Of a DNA stretch of 64,000 nt, positions 33,300 to 43,989 are shown piece after piece (position 1 is the first letter of the stretch; each line of letters starts with the position of its first letter). The DNA comes from Brachypalpus laphriformis (lineage: Eukaryota > Arthropoda > Insecta > Diptera > Syrphidae), in assembly GCA_945910035.1 (NCBI GenBank), contig OX246754.1, positions 278,223,158 through 278,287,157 on the forward strand, read 5' to 3'. The position numbers were made by a program, and so were the translations under genes. Under the pieces are notes generated by a model that was not told where the DNA came from, did no database searches, and worked only from the letters and a program-made list of their open reading frames with translations.

Positions 33300-34381
33300 T
33301 CTTATACGTGTTCAAAATTCCTCTATGGAATCCAAAACCCAATTCCTGGAATCAGCCCCTCTCCCCTCTCCCTCTCATTCTTCCCAAACGAAAAAAGACA
33401 CACACTGATCAATAGAAATTAGAAAATAACCTCTGAGCAATCATAACCCATCTATGGAATTTGCCAATTTCTCCAATCAAACCAATCTAAGCTCCACCCC
33501 GATGACATCACACACACGCAGATCAATAGATCCCTTTTCCTTTACCGAATAGCAAACAAATCAATTTGACTCACATAATTCAGATTTTTCTTTTGTTTCC
33601 TTATGTCATCCTCTTTACTCATATTATACATTTTTACGGAATAGCAACAGATGAACATTTGTAGTGCATACCATTTGCTATGGGATAAACACTTACAAAC
33701 TTAGGATCAGCATTCAAGAATAAACACACAGCTATGAATCAGCCTGACTCTTCTCGAAGTCTTATATGTGTTTATAATTCCTCTATAGAATCCGAAACTC
33801 AATTCCGCGAATCAGCCAAACTCCCTCTCCCCTCTCACTCTCACCCACCCTAAACGAAAAAAAACACATACTGATCAATAAAAATAAAAAAAATATACCC
33901 TCTAAACAATCATAACCCATCTACAGAATTTGCCAAATACCTCGCTCCCCATACATCAAATATGAAAATACACACATATCAACAGCAATAAAAACTCTGC
34001 TCTAAACAATCATTATGGAATCCGCAATTCTCCAATCAAATCAAATATGATACCTCGCTCTAAACACACACTTAATGCCTCACTCCCTGACTCTGATCTT
34101 ACATCTCAACCAAATTCCTGGAATCGTACGACTTTCTCACGGCCCAAACTAACAAATATGAAATATGACACCTCGCGCCCCAAATTCAGATCTCAACATC
34201 GAAGGGGAAAAAAGCCTCGCCCCAAATCTTACATCTCACTCTAACCCATTGCTTTTTATGGAGAGCTAGACTACACCCCAAACCTTCCATCTCACTCTAA
34301 CACATTCCACCCTATGGGGGTCTCACTCTAACACACGTTGCCCTATGGGGACTGTCCTGGAACCTACCTAAACCCACTACT
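33300..34381 (-). repeat. Polinton right terminal inverted repeat, outer arm
   Basis: Inverted copy of the left outer arm, shorter by about 490 bp because the GCGAGGTGTCATATTTC sub-repeats are present here once instead of several times. Ends CCCACTACT next to the target duplication GATGTT (34382-34387). Confidence 0.85.
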
Positions 34382-34900
34382 GATGTTGTCCAAAATATGG
34401 CGAAGCAATGCAATCAGTTTGAGCACCAAAATAAGACTGTTCCGCTCCAACGTTGAATCCGTGCTGTTATATGGCTGCAGCACATGGAGAGTGATCACTA
34501 CTATCACCAGAAAGCTTCAAACGTTTGTTAATAAGTGCCTGCGCAATATCTTAAGGATTTTCTGGCCCAATCGTATCTCTAACGAACACCTTTACGAAAG
34601 AACGGGTCAGGAACCAATAGGCACAACCATCCAACGACGGAAGTGGCAGTGGATTGGTCACACGTTCCGAAAGGGTGACAGTTCCATAGCGAACCATGCT
34701 ATGCAATGGAACCCTAACTAACTCAGGATGGCAGAAGACCTGGCGGTCCGAGGAGAACATGGCGCAGAACAGTCGAGAAGGAGGCACGGCAGCTAGGGAA
34801 AAGTTGGGGAGAACTCAGACACATTGCCAGAAACCGTACACGATGGCGCGTAGGCGTAGTAGAGGCCCTATGACCCACAAGGGGATACAGGACATAAGTA
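34382..34900 (+). mobile_element. RTE-like LINE, family B, copy 2, 3' part
   Basis: Continues the RTE-B copy interrupted at 19689. It encodes the post-RT region (LSKIWRSNAISLSTKIRLFRSN, LLYGCSTW, FWPNRISNEHLY, RRKWQWIGHTFRKGD) up to a frame break at 34720. It then covers the segment deleted in copy 1 (GGTCCGAGGAGAACATGG...) and ends AGGACATAAGTAAG. It supplies the true 3' end of family B. Confidence 0.85.
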
Positions 34901-34924
34901 AGAAAGTCGGGCTGTCGGGCTTGT

Positions 34925-36054
34925 ATGATGTCATTAGGAGACATAATGACCTATAGTTTAAGAGATTATTGTAGGTACATCCGCGTATTTGTTTTGAAAA
35001 GCAGGAAACATGGTCACGTCTCTTTTTACATGGAAAATGTAACAAGCGATATTATTATATATAACATTAAGTTTTCTCCTGCTATTATAATCAGTGGTGA
35101 AGTAGATTTCCCATCCGTAGAGCAGAACCGGTAAAAGTAGTGTTTTAGCTAACATTTAATTTGGTGCTGGTTGGTAGGAAGCGGTGAGTTGCACAAAAAG
35201 TACGAAGCCCATCATAAACCTTGCCGATAGTAGAATTAATATGAGTATCCCATGAAAGGGTTCTATTAAAATCGATACCGAGGTTTCTGGCGGAAATAAC
35301 CCACTCTATTGCGCACTGTGCAAGCTGAACTTTCGGAACAGCTGTGACATCAATAGGTTTCCTATGAAGTGGAGGAACTTTTGATTTCTTCCGGTTAAGC
35401 CGTAGGTTATGTTTAAGCGACCACTCATAGATGCATGAGAGATCCTCAGTTAGTGAGGATATGGTGGTATCAAACGCATTTCGAGGGCAGCTTAACAGCA
35501 AACATGTGTACAGAGCTATGTTTTACTACGCCGGGTAGTTCATTCACATATAATGAAAAGAGTAAGGGCCCAAGGATAGATCCTTGTGGTACTCCACATT
35601 GGACACTAAGAAATCCCGACGACCGTTCTCCAGTTGTAACACATTGTTTCCTTCCGTCCAAATAAGAAAAAATTAGCTTTTTATAAAAAGTCGAAAACTT
35701 GAACTCCTTACTTAATTGTTTGCACAAAATGGAATGGTCAACAGTATCAAATGCTTTGGAGAAGTCAAATAGAGTTAGAAATGTGGGGTGGTATTTGTCT
35801 AGGGCCCTCCTAATTTCATCGACTACTTGGATTAATGCTGTTTTACAGCTTCTCTTTGGGCGAAAACCAGACTGATTAGAGCAAAGAAAATGTTTTGCTG
35901 TTAGGTGCTCACATATTTGCGACAAGACTACTTTCTTAAAAACGTTTGACAAAAACGGAAGAATAGCTATTGGCCTATATTCCTTTACATTACAGCTTGC
36001 TTTGTTTGGTATAGGGACGATGTTGGCTTTTTTTCACTCAGATGGAAAAACAGA
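34925..36054 (-). mobile_element. CR1/Jockey-like LINE, family E, RT region
   Basis: Minus-strand non-LTR reverse transcriptase. From 36000 downward: EYRPIAILPFLSNVFKK, SGFRPKRSCKTALIQ, LFDFSKAFDTVDHSIL (motif A), GVPQGSILGPLLFSLYVNELP (motif B), then after a frame break TTISSLTEDLSCIYEWSLKHNLRLNRKKSK and LLLPVLLYGWEIYF to about 34958. The FADD box itself is damaged (VHMF... near 35500). It directly abuts the 3' end of the RTE-B copy. Upstream it is interrupted by an RTE-D fragment and resumes at 36506. Confidence 0.7.
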
Positions 36055-36505
36055 CATCGTTATACATACATATATACATTTTCAATCTAATCCTTCATGA
36101 AGGTCGCGGGGGTAGGATGCTCAAGTGGACTCTCCATCCTTCTCGATCCTCCGCCATTGACTCCAATTCATCAGGGAGAATCCCTAAGCGGCTCCAAGAG
36201 AGATGTCGGACTTGATCCAACCATCTATTTCTGGGCCTTCCGCGAAGTCGCCTACCTGATGGCACGGCAAACATGGCGCGTCTTCGAAGCCGGTCTGGGT
36301 GCATGCGCACTACGTGACCAAACCATCGAAGCATAGATCGTTCCGTTCGGAGAAGTAGCTGCTCAACATTGAGCGCCTCGCGTACTTTGGTGTTGCGCAC
36401 TCGATCCCTACGAGTTATTCCAGCAACACTGCGAAGGAACCTCATTTCGGCAGCTTGTATCCGCGATCTTATTCTTTCGGTCACTACCCAAATTTCATCG
36501 TTATA
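36055..36505 (-). mobile_element. RTE family D 3' end inserted in the family E LINE
   Basis: A 5'-truncated RTE-like fragment on the minus strand (36065-36495). It encodes RIQAAEMRFLRSVAGITRRDRVRN, RTERSMLRWFGHVVRM and RGRPRNRWLDQ, the C-terminal region of RTE-type proteins, in an open frame 36484-36095. It ends in a (CATA)n/(TATG)n tail. Direct repeats CATCGTTATA flank it at 36055-36064 and 36496-36505, fitting target-primed insertion. Confidence 0.8.
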
Positions 36506-36920
36506 ATATTGTTAAATATATACGTAATGTATGGAAGTATGAAGGGTAACAATAGTTTGATGAATTTTGGGCTTAAGCCATCGAGTCCCACAGCATTGGA
36601 TTGTATAGAGAGAGTCACTTGCACAATATCCTCTTCGCGTAGCCTTTTAAAGTTAAAAAGGTTTTAATTTTCACCTTCAGGATCAATATCAGGAGTAAAT
36701 GCCGAACTCGAAGACAACGCGGGAAGGGTGATAAACTCAGAATTAAGCTTGTCGCAATCAATGTCAGTCGGAGTCTCGAGTTTTTGTTTACCATAACCAA
36801 GTTGACGAAGCTGTTTCCAAAGTTTTTCCCCTGACGTAAAAGACCCGGCCTTAGCGGGGTTAGTAGGGCTGGTGGGAGTGGCCGGGCATATTTGTCCCGA
36901 CCGTACTTTTGGGTGGGACA
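36506..36920 (-). mobile_element. Family E LINE, pre-RT region
   Basis: Continuation of the LINE beyond the RTE-D insertion. Minus-strand reading gives GEKLWKQLRQLGYGKQK and LNSEFITLPAL (36840-36690), the linker that precedes the RT in CR1/Jockey proteins, then AVGLDGLSPKFIKLLLPF (about 36595-36545), the first RT block. The endonuclease part is absent or lies in unrecognised sequence upstream of 36920. Confidence 0.6.
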
Positions 36921-37689
36921 TATGATGCTCCGATCAGTAATTTATGCACACATATCTGAGAAATGAAAAAATCTTACTTTGACACAGAAAATGTATTTTA
37001 TTAGTAATTTACTGCAAATCAAGAATTTTTGAATTTAGGTCTTCATGAACATGTACAGGGGCACATATGTCCCGTTTGGACCGAAACATGGAAACATCAT
37101 AAAACATCTATATTAGAATCATTCTTCGAAAAAATTTGAAATTGCAAAGTTTAAGCAGTACAACCTAAAATGCTTATTTCTCTGATAACTACCGAATTGG
37201 TTGGTAGCAGGTCGCTCATAGAATACCATGGGTGGTATAATTCCACAAAGAGTTTAGCAGTGAAAATAGCAAATTTCGAAGTATCAAATTTATATCCAAT
37301 TACTTCCAGTATGATCTTCAACATATAAATTAATTGCATGTCAACACTTGCAATTTCGGCAGCAATTTGTGCATCATTAAAAAACTTTCGACTTATATTG
37401 CCATCATTCGTGTTACAGAAACCAGCTTGTAGTTACTACATATCTCATACTGCATTCGGGATAAGACTGCTTTAACAAAAATTGCCAAAGCTTCCAGCGT
37501 TGATCATTTTCGTTTGACACATAAGCTGTCAGATATTGCTTTTCTACACCTTTTTGCTTTTGGAACTTTCGATGCTTCTGTATTTCCAGTTCATCGCAAT
37601 ATCATTGGAGCGGCTTACGTAAGCTTTTCGTTTCAAGGCTGTCATGTAAACTTCGAGATTTTTTTCTTTTGCTACGTAATACCAGCGTG

Positions 37690-37760
37690 CAGGCGTTTTT
37701 GACGCCTTGTGTCCCGCGAGGGATCAAAGGAATCAAGTAAGTAAGTAAGTAAGTAAATGT
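37690..37760 (+). mobile_element. RTE 3'-end scrap with (TAAG)n tail
   Basis: A short stretch ending GTCCCGCGAGGGATCAAAGGAATC followed by AGTAAGTAAGTAAGTAAG. It matches the layout of the RTE-B type 3' end at 61845 (CACGAGGGGTTAAAGGATC then TAAG tail). Probably an extremely truncated insertion. Confidence 0.5.
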
Positions 37761-38990
37761 ATATACATAACTAAGTGTATAACTATGTACTACTTATATG
37801 TTAATATGAAGTAAATCAGCAAAGAAATTCATTTAGAATTACTTCCAAGGTTTTGCCATCAAGTTGTGATGATAATTTTTATCCAAAAACTAATTTGACC
37901 TTGGAGATCCACAACATTTTCTCAAAACATGCGACTCATTTGAAATTCAGTAAATGGAGGACGTTTTGGAATCGTCGGGAGAATTTTGCGTGACTTTTTG
38001 TGGCATTCGTGTATCCATTTTCTTAGATTTCGATTTTCTATGAATTTGTGGCTCTATAGGCTCAACTATAATTGTCAAAAGCAATCGGAAGCTAATGTCA
38101 AAATTCTATATTAAGTTTTCTTCAGTACTATCAATTGCTCAAGTTGCCCATAATAGGCGCAACGGAATCGATTGTCAGAGGTTTACACAGCTGTTAAAAT
38201 CAAGAGTCAAATTTTTGTACGAAAGAGCGAATGGGTTCTCTCTTTTCGTTAGTGAGCAAAAGGGAACGAAAACTTGACAAATTCAACCCTACAACCCTTT
38301 TTTTGACGTGACAATGTTTGTAAGCAAGCAAGAAAACGTCCCAAGCACCATGGGTAGGAAAAATCGAGAAAAATATGGGTAGGGTTCTAGGGTTAGGCAA
38401 GAAGCTTTACGGTCATACAATAAAAGTTCCTTGTGTTCGCACAGTTACGTACGTCCGCGTACGTACCCATTTTACTACTATAGTTTGGCCTTATGACTGA
38501 CGTCAGTTATTCAGAATTTTATAGTGACAAGGTAGACGAGCTGATGTGAATAATAAATTAGAGTAGAACGAAAAATTAAATGTCAAGATGATGATTCAAA
38601 AAGACGCTTGTTTCAAAATGCAACGTAAAAGCGAGACTCAAGCAGGCGAGAGCGTAGCGAAAAACACCGTATTCTCCTATTTGCTATAAAATCGGGTGTC
38701 GATGCACAACGCCATAAGAAAATATTGTTTTGGCAGTATCAATCAGCTGTTAACTAGTTAAAGCTGTAAAAGGGGTAATCGCCGCTTTGTTTTATCCCCG
38801 CTTTGTTGTGCACTAAGCAGCGAAGACTAATCGTATGTAGATCAGCATTAAGACGAAAAGTGAACTTGAAATAGAAAGACGTATTGTCTCGAAAAAGAGC
38901 TTTTTGTCCGCGGTACCTAAAGTTCTATTTTGTCAGAATAAAATTTGTAAGAAAAAAAATTGAAAAAAAAAAGTTACAATGGCGCGAGAC
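37761..38990. other. Unassigned region
   Basis: About 1.2 kb with no supported gene. A small palindrome-rich spot (ACGTACGTCCGCGTACGTAC near 38445) is the only local structure noticed. Earlier, 36921-37689 is likewise unassigned. Confidence 0.45.
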
Positions 38991-38991
38991 A

Positions 38992-39283
38992 CGTCGATCT
39001 ATATACGAGTATATATATTTATTTGGCGCAACAGCTCTTTGAGTGCCAGGGCCTTTCGCAACCACTCATGTTGTGTGCCACTCATGTATATTTTTCACAC
39101 GAATGGAAGGGACCTACAGTTTAGTGCCGTATCCGAAGGGCAATTTGTCTTGAGAGGCTTTTTCGAGACAACAATACTCTCGGATGTTTGCCAGACGTTC
39201 GAGAGGTGGGACCGTGAAAAAAAACTTTTTGGTGCTTTCTGAGATTCGAACATCACGGCGCCCACTCGCCGACTCGTCGATCT
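38992..39283 (-). mobile_element. tRNA-derived SINE, copy 2, A box deleted
   Basis: A minus-strand copy at 39001-39274 flanked by CGTCGATCT direct repeats (38992-39000, 39275-39283). Compared with the copy at 10.0 kb it has lost about 45 bp covering the A box. It reads GCGCCGTG directly into GTTCGAATCTCAG, retaining only the B box. The central and 3' blocks are well conserved. Confidence 0.8.
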
Positions 39284-39332
39284 GTTGCGTCCTAATTTCG
39301 AAAAATCTAAGAAATCTCTTTGCGAGACGGCT

Positions 39333-41365
39333 ACACGGTGGTCCAAAATGGCAATCCAGCTGGACAAAATTCAAATTTTTTGTTGCTCCAAATAAAAAAA
39401 AAAAAAAAGATTAATATGATCAAAACTGGTCAATTCATAATGTGACAAAGTATTTCGGGCCACTCTGTAAAAATAATGATACTAGGAGAGCCCAAAGTGC
39501 GCACTTTGAATGACATGGCTGCAAAGAATAATGTAAGCAAAATCAAACAGTCAGAAGTAAGTACATGTGCTACGTTTTCCAGAGTGATTTGAGTGGAATT
39601 TAATTATGGAATTTGTTACTGAAGGTAAGTGCTATCTAAAAACGTAGATGAATAGAATAAATTAATTGTTAAAAATTTATTGTGAAACATTTTATATAAC
39701 ACTCTAACATTTGATAAACGCGAATAAAAACCTAAATTTGTTTAAGCCTACAGTGTTATCGGCCAACATCGTCGAGTCATATTTTATATTTTTAGAAAGC
39801 CTGACTAATAAACTAGTCACATACCAAAAATGTGTTGCATTTTCTTCCGTATTACAAAGTTATGACATTTTGTTTCAGAGGGTAGCCGAATTTCCAGAGG
39901 AGAATTATTTGATGAATGGAAAAAATGTACTCAGGGTAACAAACAAAGTGCGTTGTATAATGTTATCCTAGAAAAACTCGATACTGAGGAAGTCTCAGCT
40001 GAAGTAAGGATAAAATTTATTCAATTTTGAAGACATTTAATGGATATGTAGGCAAAAAATTGAAGAAATGTAGCAGGAACTCTGCTGTTTTTGAAAAAAG
40101 TAATAAATCGTGGCCGAGTGAAAATATAGTGTTACCCGTCCTTAAAGTTGGTGTGCATGCCACTGAAACAGAGCCTGGCTCGTCAAATATCTCATCTACA
40201 GGCAGACCTCGAAAAAAATTTAGTGCTGCAAGTGAAAGAATTGAGAGGCGCAGAGTGCAATATTTGTTAAATTCAACTGATTCCTCTGAATTAGTTTATG
40301 CACCAGAAACAAGTTTACGTGCGGTTGGAATGAAGGACGGAGCAAGCAGTTTCAGGTTCCCCTGGGAAAGCTACGAAAATAAAACGGGTATTACAGTCAC
40401 GGTCCATAGAATTGAAGCCTTATTTAACCGGAGAAGCGCTAGCATTTATTTTGGATGCTAAATTATCCAAACATGCGTATCAGTTGATTCGAAAAGAGAA
40501 TTGTTCATGAACAAAAAAAATGCATTCAGGACAAATTTCGAAGCATCCATAACAGGGCTGAATGTTGAGCTCACAATACTACACACAATGTCTAGCGGTT
40601 GTGAGATCAACATTGAAAAGTTTACTAGCCACTGTAAGAAAACCGCAGAATTGTATGTTAGTATTTACCCATGGTACTATATGCCTGTGACTGTGCACAA
40701 GATACTAATTCATGGGCCAGACGTGGTGCCGAATTCAATTGTCCCTATTGGACAATTAACAGAGGAAGCACAGGAAGCAAGAAACAAGGACTGCAAATAT
40801 TTTCGTGAACACCATACAAGAAAAATAAAAAGAAGAAGCACAATGCAAAATTTGTTTCACATGATCCTCGTTTCATCAGATCCTCTAGTAAGCTTTAACC
40901 GCCAAACGCCAAGCAAGAAGATGTCTACTTTAACACCGGATGTGATCGATTTACTTAAAATTCCTCAAAATCTTCAGGAACGTGCTGAATTAGACTCTGA
41001 GAAAGAAGAAGAATGCAGTTTTGAGTCAAATACATCTATATCTAGTTCGAACTAAATATTAATTTATTATTTTTTTTGCTTTAAAATTTATTTTTATTAA
41101 TTTGTTAACTAGTGAATTTATTATTATTGAATTAATAAATTAAAAGAAATATAAATATATATATATAAAAGAAATAAATATATAAAATATAATAACCAAC
41201 AATTTTCAAGCAAAGTGGTTTTTCTAGTATTAACTTATTTATTGAAAAATTTCATGTATGTATAATAAAAAAAAAAATTATTTATTTTAAGGTACAAATG
41301 CAAACGAACAGTTTGGCATAATAAAATTATTTTGTCCAGGTAGAATGGTATTTTGGACCACTGTG
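39333..41365 (+). mobile_element. Transib-type (RAG1-like) DNA transposon, internally deleted
   Basis: A 2,033-bp element with 37-bp imperfect terminal inverted repeats. The left end is CACGGTGGTCCAAAAT...CTGGACAAAAT (39333-39369) and the right end, complemented, is CACAGTGGTCCAAAAT...CTGGACAAAAT (41329-41365). Both start CAC(A/G)GTG, like the recombination-signal heptamer and as in Transib transposons. Between them lie two pieces of a RAG1-like transposase. Flanking 5-mers GGCTA and GGCCG share only three bases, so the target duplication is at best decayed. Confidence 0.75.
39830..41055 (+). pseudogene. Transib/RAG1-like transposase, N- and C-terminal parts only
   Basis: Two blocks survive. 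The N-terminal block (about 39890-40490) is read across frame breaks: LYNVILEKLDTEE, GYVGKKLKKC, WPSENIVLP, then the open frame 40027-40461 with GRPRKKFSAASERIERRR, and finally LDAKLSKHAYQLIRKEN in another frame. The C-terminal block (40501-41055) has SITGLNVEL, YPWYYMPVTVHKILIHG, IGQLTEEAQEARNKD and YFREHHTRK. The HKxLxHxxxII...IG...E pattern matches the end of RAG1, in which the Glu after IG is the third catalytic acid. The middle with the two catalytic Asp is deleted. An ATG followed by GTAAGT at 39607-39630 might be a lost first exon. Confidence 0.7.
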
Positions 41366-41595
41366 GGCCGGCGCGGCGTTTATTAATGTGTGCATTTTCA
41401 AAGAGTTCAGTCACACAAACACAACTTAACAAATCGATTATGAACCGCTTTAATTCACGTTCTCGTGTCGCTTTCGTCTTGCTTTTCCGTTCTGCTACAT
41501 TGTGAAACAGGTTTTACATTTACCACACTTGCACGAAGTATGTAAGTCAAAAACCAAGAAAAGCAGGAAAAGGAGACATTTTTGGTGCATCTGTT

Positions 41596-42435
41596 GCTGT
41601 AATCAGCATTGCCGCTATGCGTCGCAATTTGACCCTTTTTGACGCAAAGAGACTATGATCCGACTTTGTAAAAAACACTTCTTTTTGATCCTTTTTATTT
41701 ATTTTTTGAGACTTTTTGACACTTTTTCGTATAAGAAATATTTTTCCAACAAAAATTCTATTTATTTGCTCATCATCATCACAATCGTTCACAAAAAACT
41801 GTACTGCTGTAATTTAATTTTTTTTTATATATAATCTAATGCGTTCTTTTTTTTGTTGAATTATTTATTTATGTTTTTTGTTTTATTTTGTGAAATACAC
41901 GCTTTTATGTTAGTTTCTAAGTTTTTCATTTTAATTGATATGGATTTCTAACCAAAGAACTGCAGTAAGCAGCTCGTTTTATGAGCCACTCGGAACATTC
42001 ACTGCCTTCACATACATTCACATCAATTCCAAGAAACAATTAGCTATCATCACACTTTATTGCGTCCACAATATGTGTCCTGAAAATTTTACACTTGTTC
42101 AATACGAGCTACTTGAAACCATTCGAAGGCTCGTGAATCACTTATAATTTTGTGAATACTCTGATTAAGTGAATACTGTGAGTGCGAGCTTACTACGCAT
42201 TCAAATATTCATGAGTGTCGATTCATACTTGCTTGTTTTCTTTGTGTGTGCGACTGTGGATGGCTCGTATCTTAGCGAATGATTCGCAACTGGAAGTCAG
42301 TGGATTCATGCAGTTCTTTGGTTCTAACGTCGTTACAATTTTTACGTTATTTGTTTTTGTTGCGACCTTTTTTTTGCTCCGTGACCCTGTTTTTGTGACT
42401 TTTTCAAATCTTTCAGCGGCAACCCTGGCTGTAAG
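41596..42435. mobile_element. Non-autonomous hAT element, 824 bp
   Basis: Spans 41604-42427. The left end is CAGCATTGCCGCTA and the right end, complemented, is CAGGGTTGCCGCTG, a hAT-like inverted repeat. The flanks are GCTGTAAT (41596-41603) and GCTGTAAG (42428-42435), an 8-bp target duplication with one mismatch. Subterminal TTTGACCC/GGGTCAC-like segments are also inverted. No transposase motif is readable inside. Confidence 0.7.
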
Positions 42436-43985
42436 ATCAGTTCATGGTACTTAGTGCTAATTTTTTGTACAATATTTATTTTATTGGTGGGTGGTGTCCG
42501 CAAATGTTTTTGAACTAGTAGTTGTTTCGAATATCTGTTGAGTTACTCTAGGCTGTGAGTGACAGCATAATTATTTTATTTTAATTATTTTTATTAAATC
42601 CTTTTTATAGCAGAATTTGTGCGCAAGGCAATTGATTGTTATGATTAAAGATTTTCCAAAGAGTATTTATTTCTTGAAATGAATTTATTTAATTTGATAA
42701 GCCATTTTCCAGTTCCTAAAATCACGAAAAAGCGGTTGGACCGATTTTAGCAATTGACCCTTTACTTTGAAGCCAATGGTCCCAAGATAATCGTAAAATT
42801 CTTCATCTTTATTGAATGCAGTTAGAACAGTCCGTATTACGAGTACCACATCCTGACTTTCATGGGAATAATGATTAAGCATTAATTCCAAAATTGTAAT
42901 TTTTTGAATTTGTGTTTGACTATTTTCGAAGTGGCGAATTCTTGTTAGATAGGGATGAAAGCAAACATACATATGCCCATATACACACTAGTCTTATAGA
43001 CTCATTAGCCAACACATTACAAAACGAAAACTCTTAAAATTACGATTTCAGTGATGCAAACAATCCCATCCACATTAACTCCACTGTTTGCACTGGTGTC
43101 TCTCATCTCATCTTTACTGCTGTCAGCTAGCGCAGACATTCTGACGGCATTTGGGGTGCAATAGTTGAGCTTGTACTGAAATTTAAGTCCTCTTAGTCAT
43201 CTTGCCGACATGTTGCACTGGAGCGTGTACCTTGGTATGCTTGCCGCTGGCAACCAATTAAGTACGCTAACACTCTAATGAATGACGTCGCGGATAGCGA
43301 ATTTAATTAATTTAATCATTAGCAGGATAAAAAGCGACGGTGAGGCAGCTATCTGCGCCGAACAAATGGTTTTGACGTTTATTACTGCAATATGAAGATG
43401 CTGTGACGGTTGAGGTCTCTTCACCTCTTGGGCTAATCGGCGTCAACACGATGACCACGTACTTTCACACTGCAACGCTGGACCGCAAGGTCTGTGTGTG
43501 TTGGCAAGAAGATAGCAAAAATGCGGAAATGTATTGTAGTTGACGTTTCTATCGTAGACGGTAGGGAAACACCTGAAGCAAACGCCTGGCAAATTATATC
43601 ACATCTCTGCTCAGCTTGATGCGGTCTGTGGAATTTATCTTAGAAACTGGTGAATGGTGGCTTGCTTGCAATTGTGTCAGACGACGACGATGACGACGCG
43701 ACGTAAGACCGTTACCACTCTAGGGATCTAATTAAAACGGTTCAATTGAAGTTAATTATTTTTAAATGAGTTTTTGCCCCTTCAAGTTGGGTATAATTTG
43801 TAAGACGGCGACTTTGCAATTTTTACTGTAACTGAATGGGATTTTTTTAGATTTTAACTTCAATCAAGCATGGGAAATTAATTGAATTTAACTTAAATGT
43901 CTAAAAGTATTGGTTGGTTTCACAGGGTGACGATAAATAATCGTTTAGTACTTAAGCTGCATAGTGTGTGTAAGGACAAACAACG
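42436..43985. other. Unassigned region with one exon-like ORF
   Basis: A 95-codon minus-strand ORF (42972-42685) reads ILELMLNHYSHESQDVVLVIRTVLTAFNKDEE... It has globular, soluble-protein composition without low complexity and could be a pseudo-exon, but I do not recognise it. A TTTTAG acceptor-like site lies inside near 42718. The remaining sequence (42980-43985) shows nothing recognisable. Confidence 0.35.
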
Positions 43986-43989
43986 ATCA

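Larger units (their letters stand above)
19684..34387 (+). mobile_element. Polinton/Maverick-like element, 14.7 kb, with 6-bp target duplication
   Basis: The element spans 19690-34381. Its ends are AGTAGTGGGTTTAGG and the complement CCTAAACCCACTACT, i.e. AG...CT termini. It is flanked by perfect GATGTT repeats at 19684-19689 and 34382-34387. Joining the flanks at one GATGTT reproduces the uninterrupted RTE-B sequence seen at 5371-5394 (copy 1 has GACGTT there), so the insertion site is certain. Long inverted repeats, a 6-bp duplication, a protein-primed type DNA polymerase and an A32-type ATPase are hallmarks of Polintons/Mavericks and related endogenous adintovirus-like elements. No integrase, protease or major capsid ORF is visible. 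The polymerase, ATPase and a third gene carry breaks, so the copy looks inactive. Confidence 0.9.

Noticed and set aside
19690..34381. Active, infectious-type element
   Set aside because: Stops in polymerase and ATPase, a shattered third gene, a truncated capsid-like gene and no visible integrase, protease or major capsid ORF argue for a dead copy.
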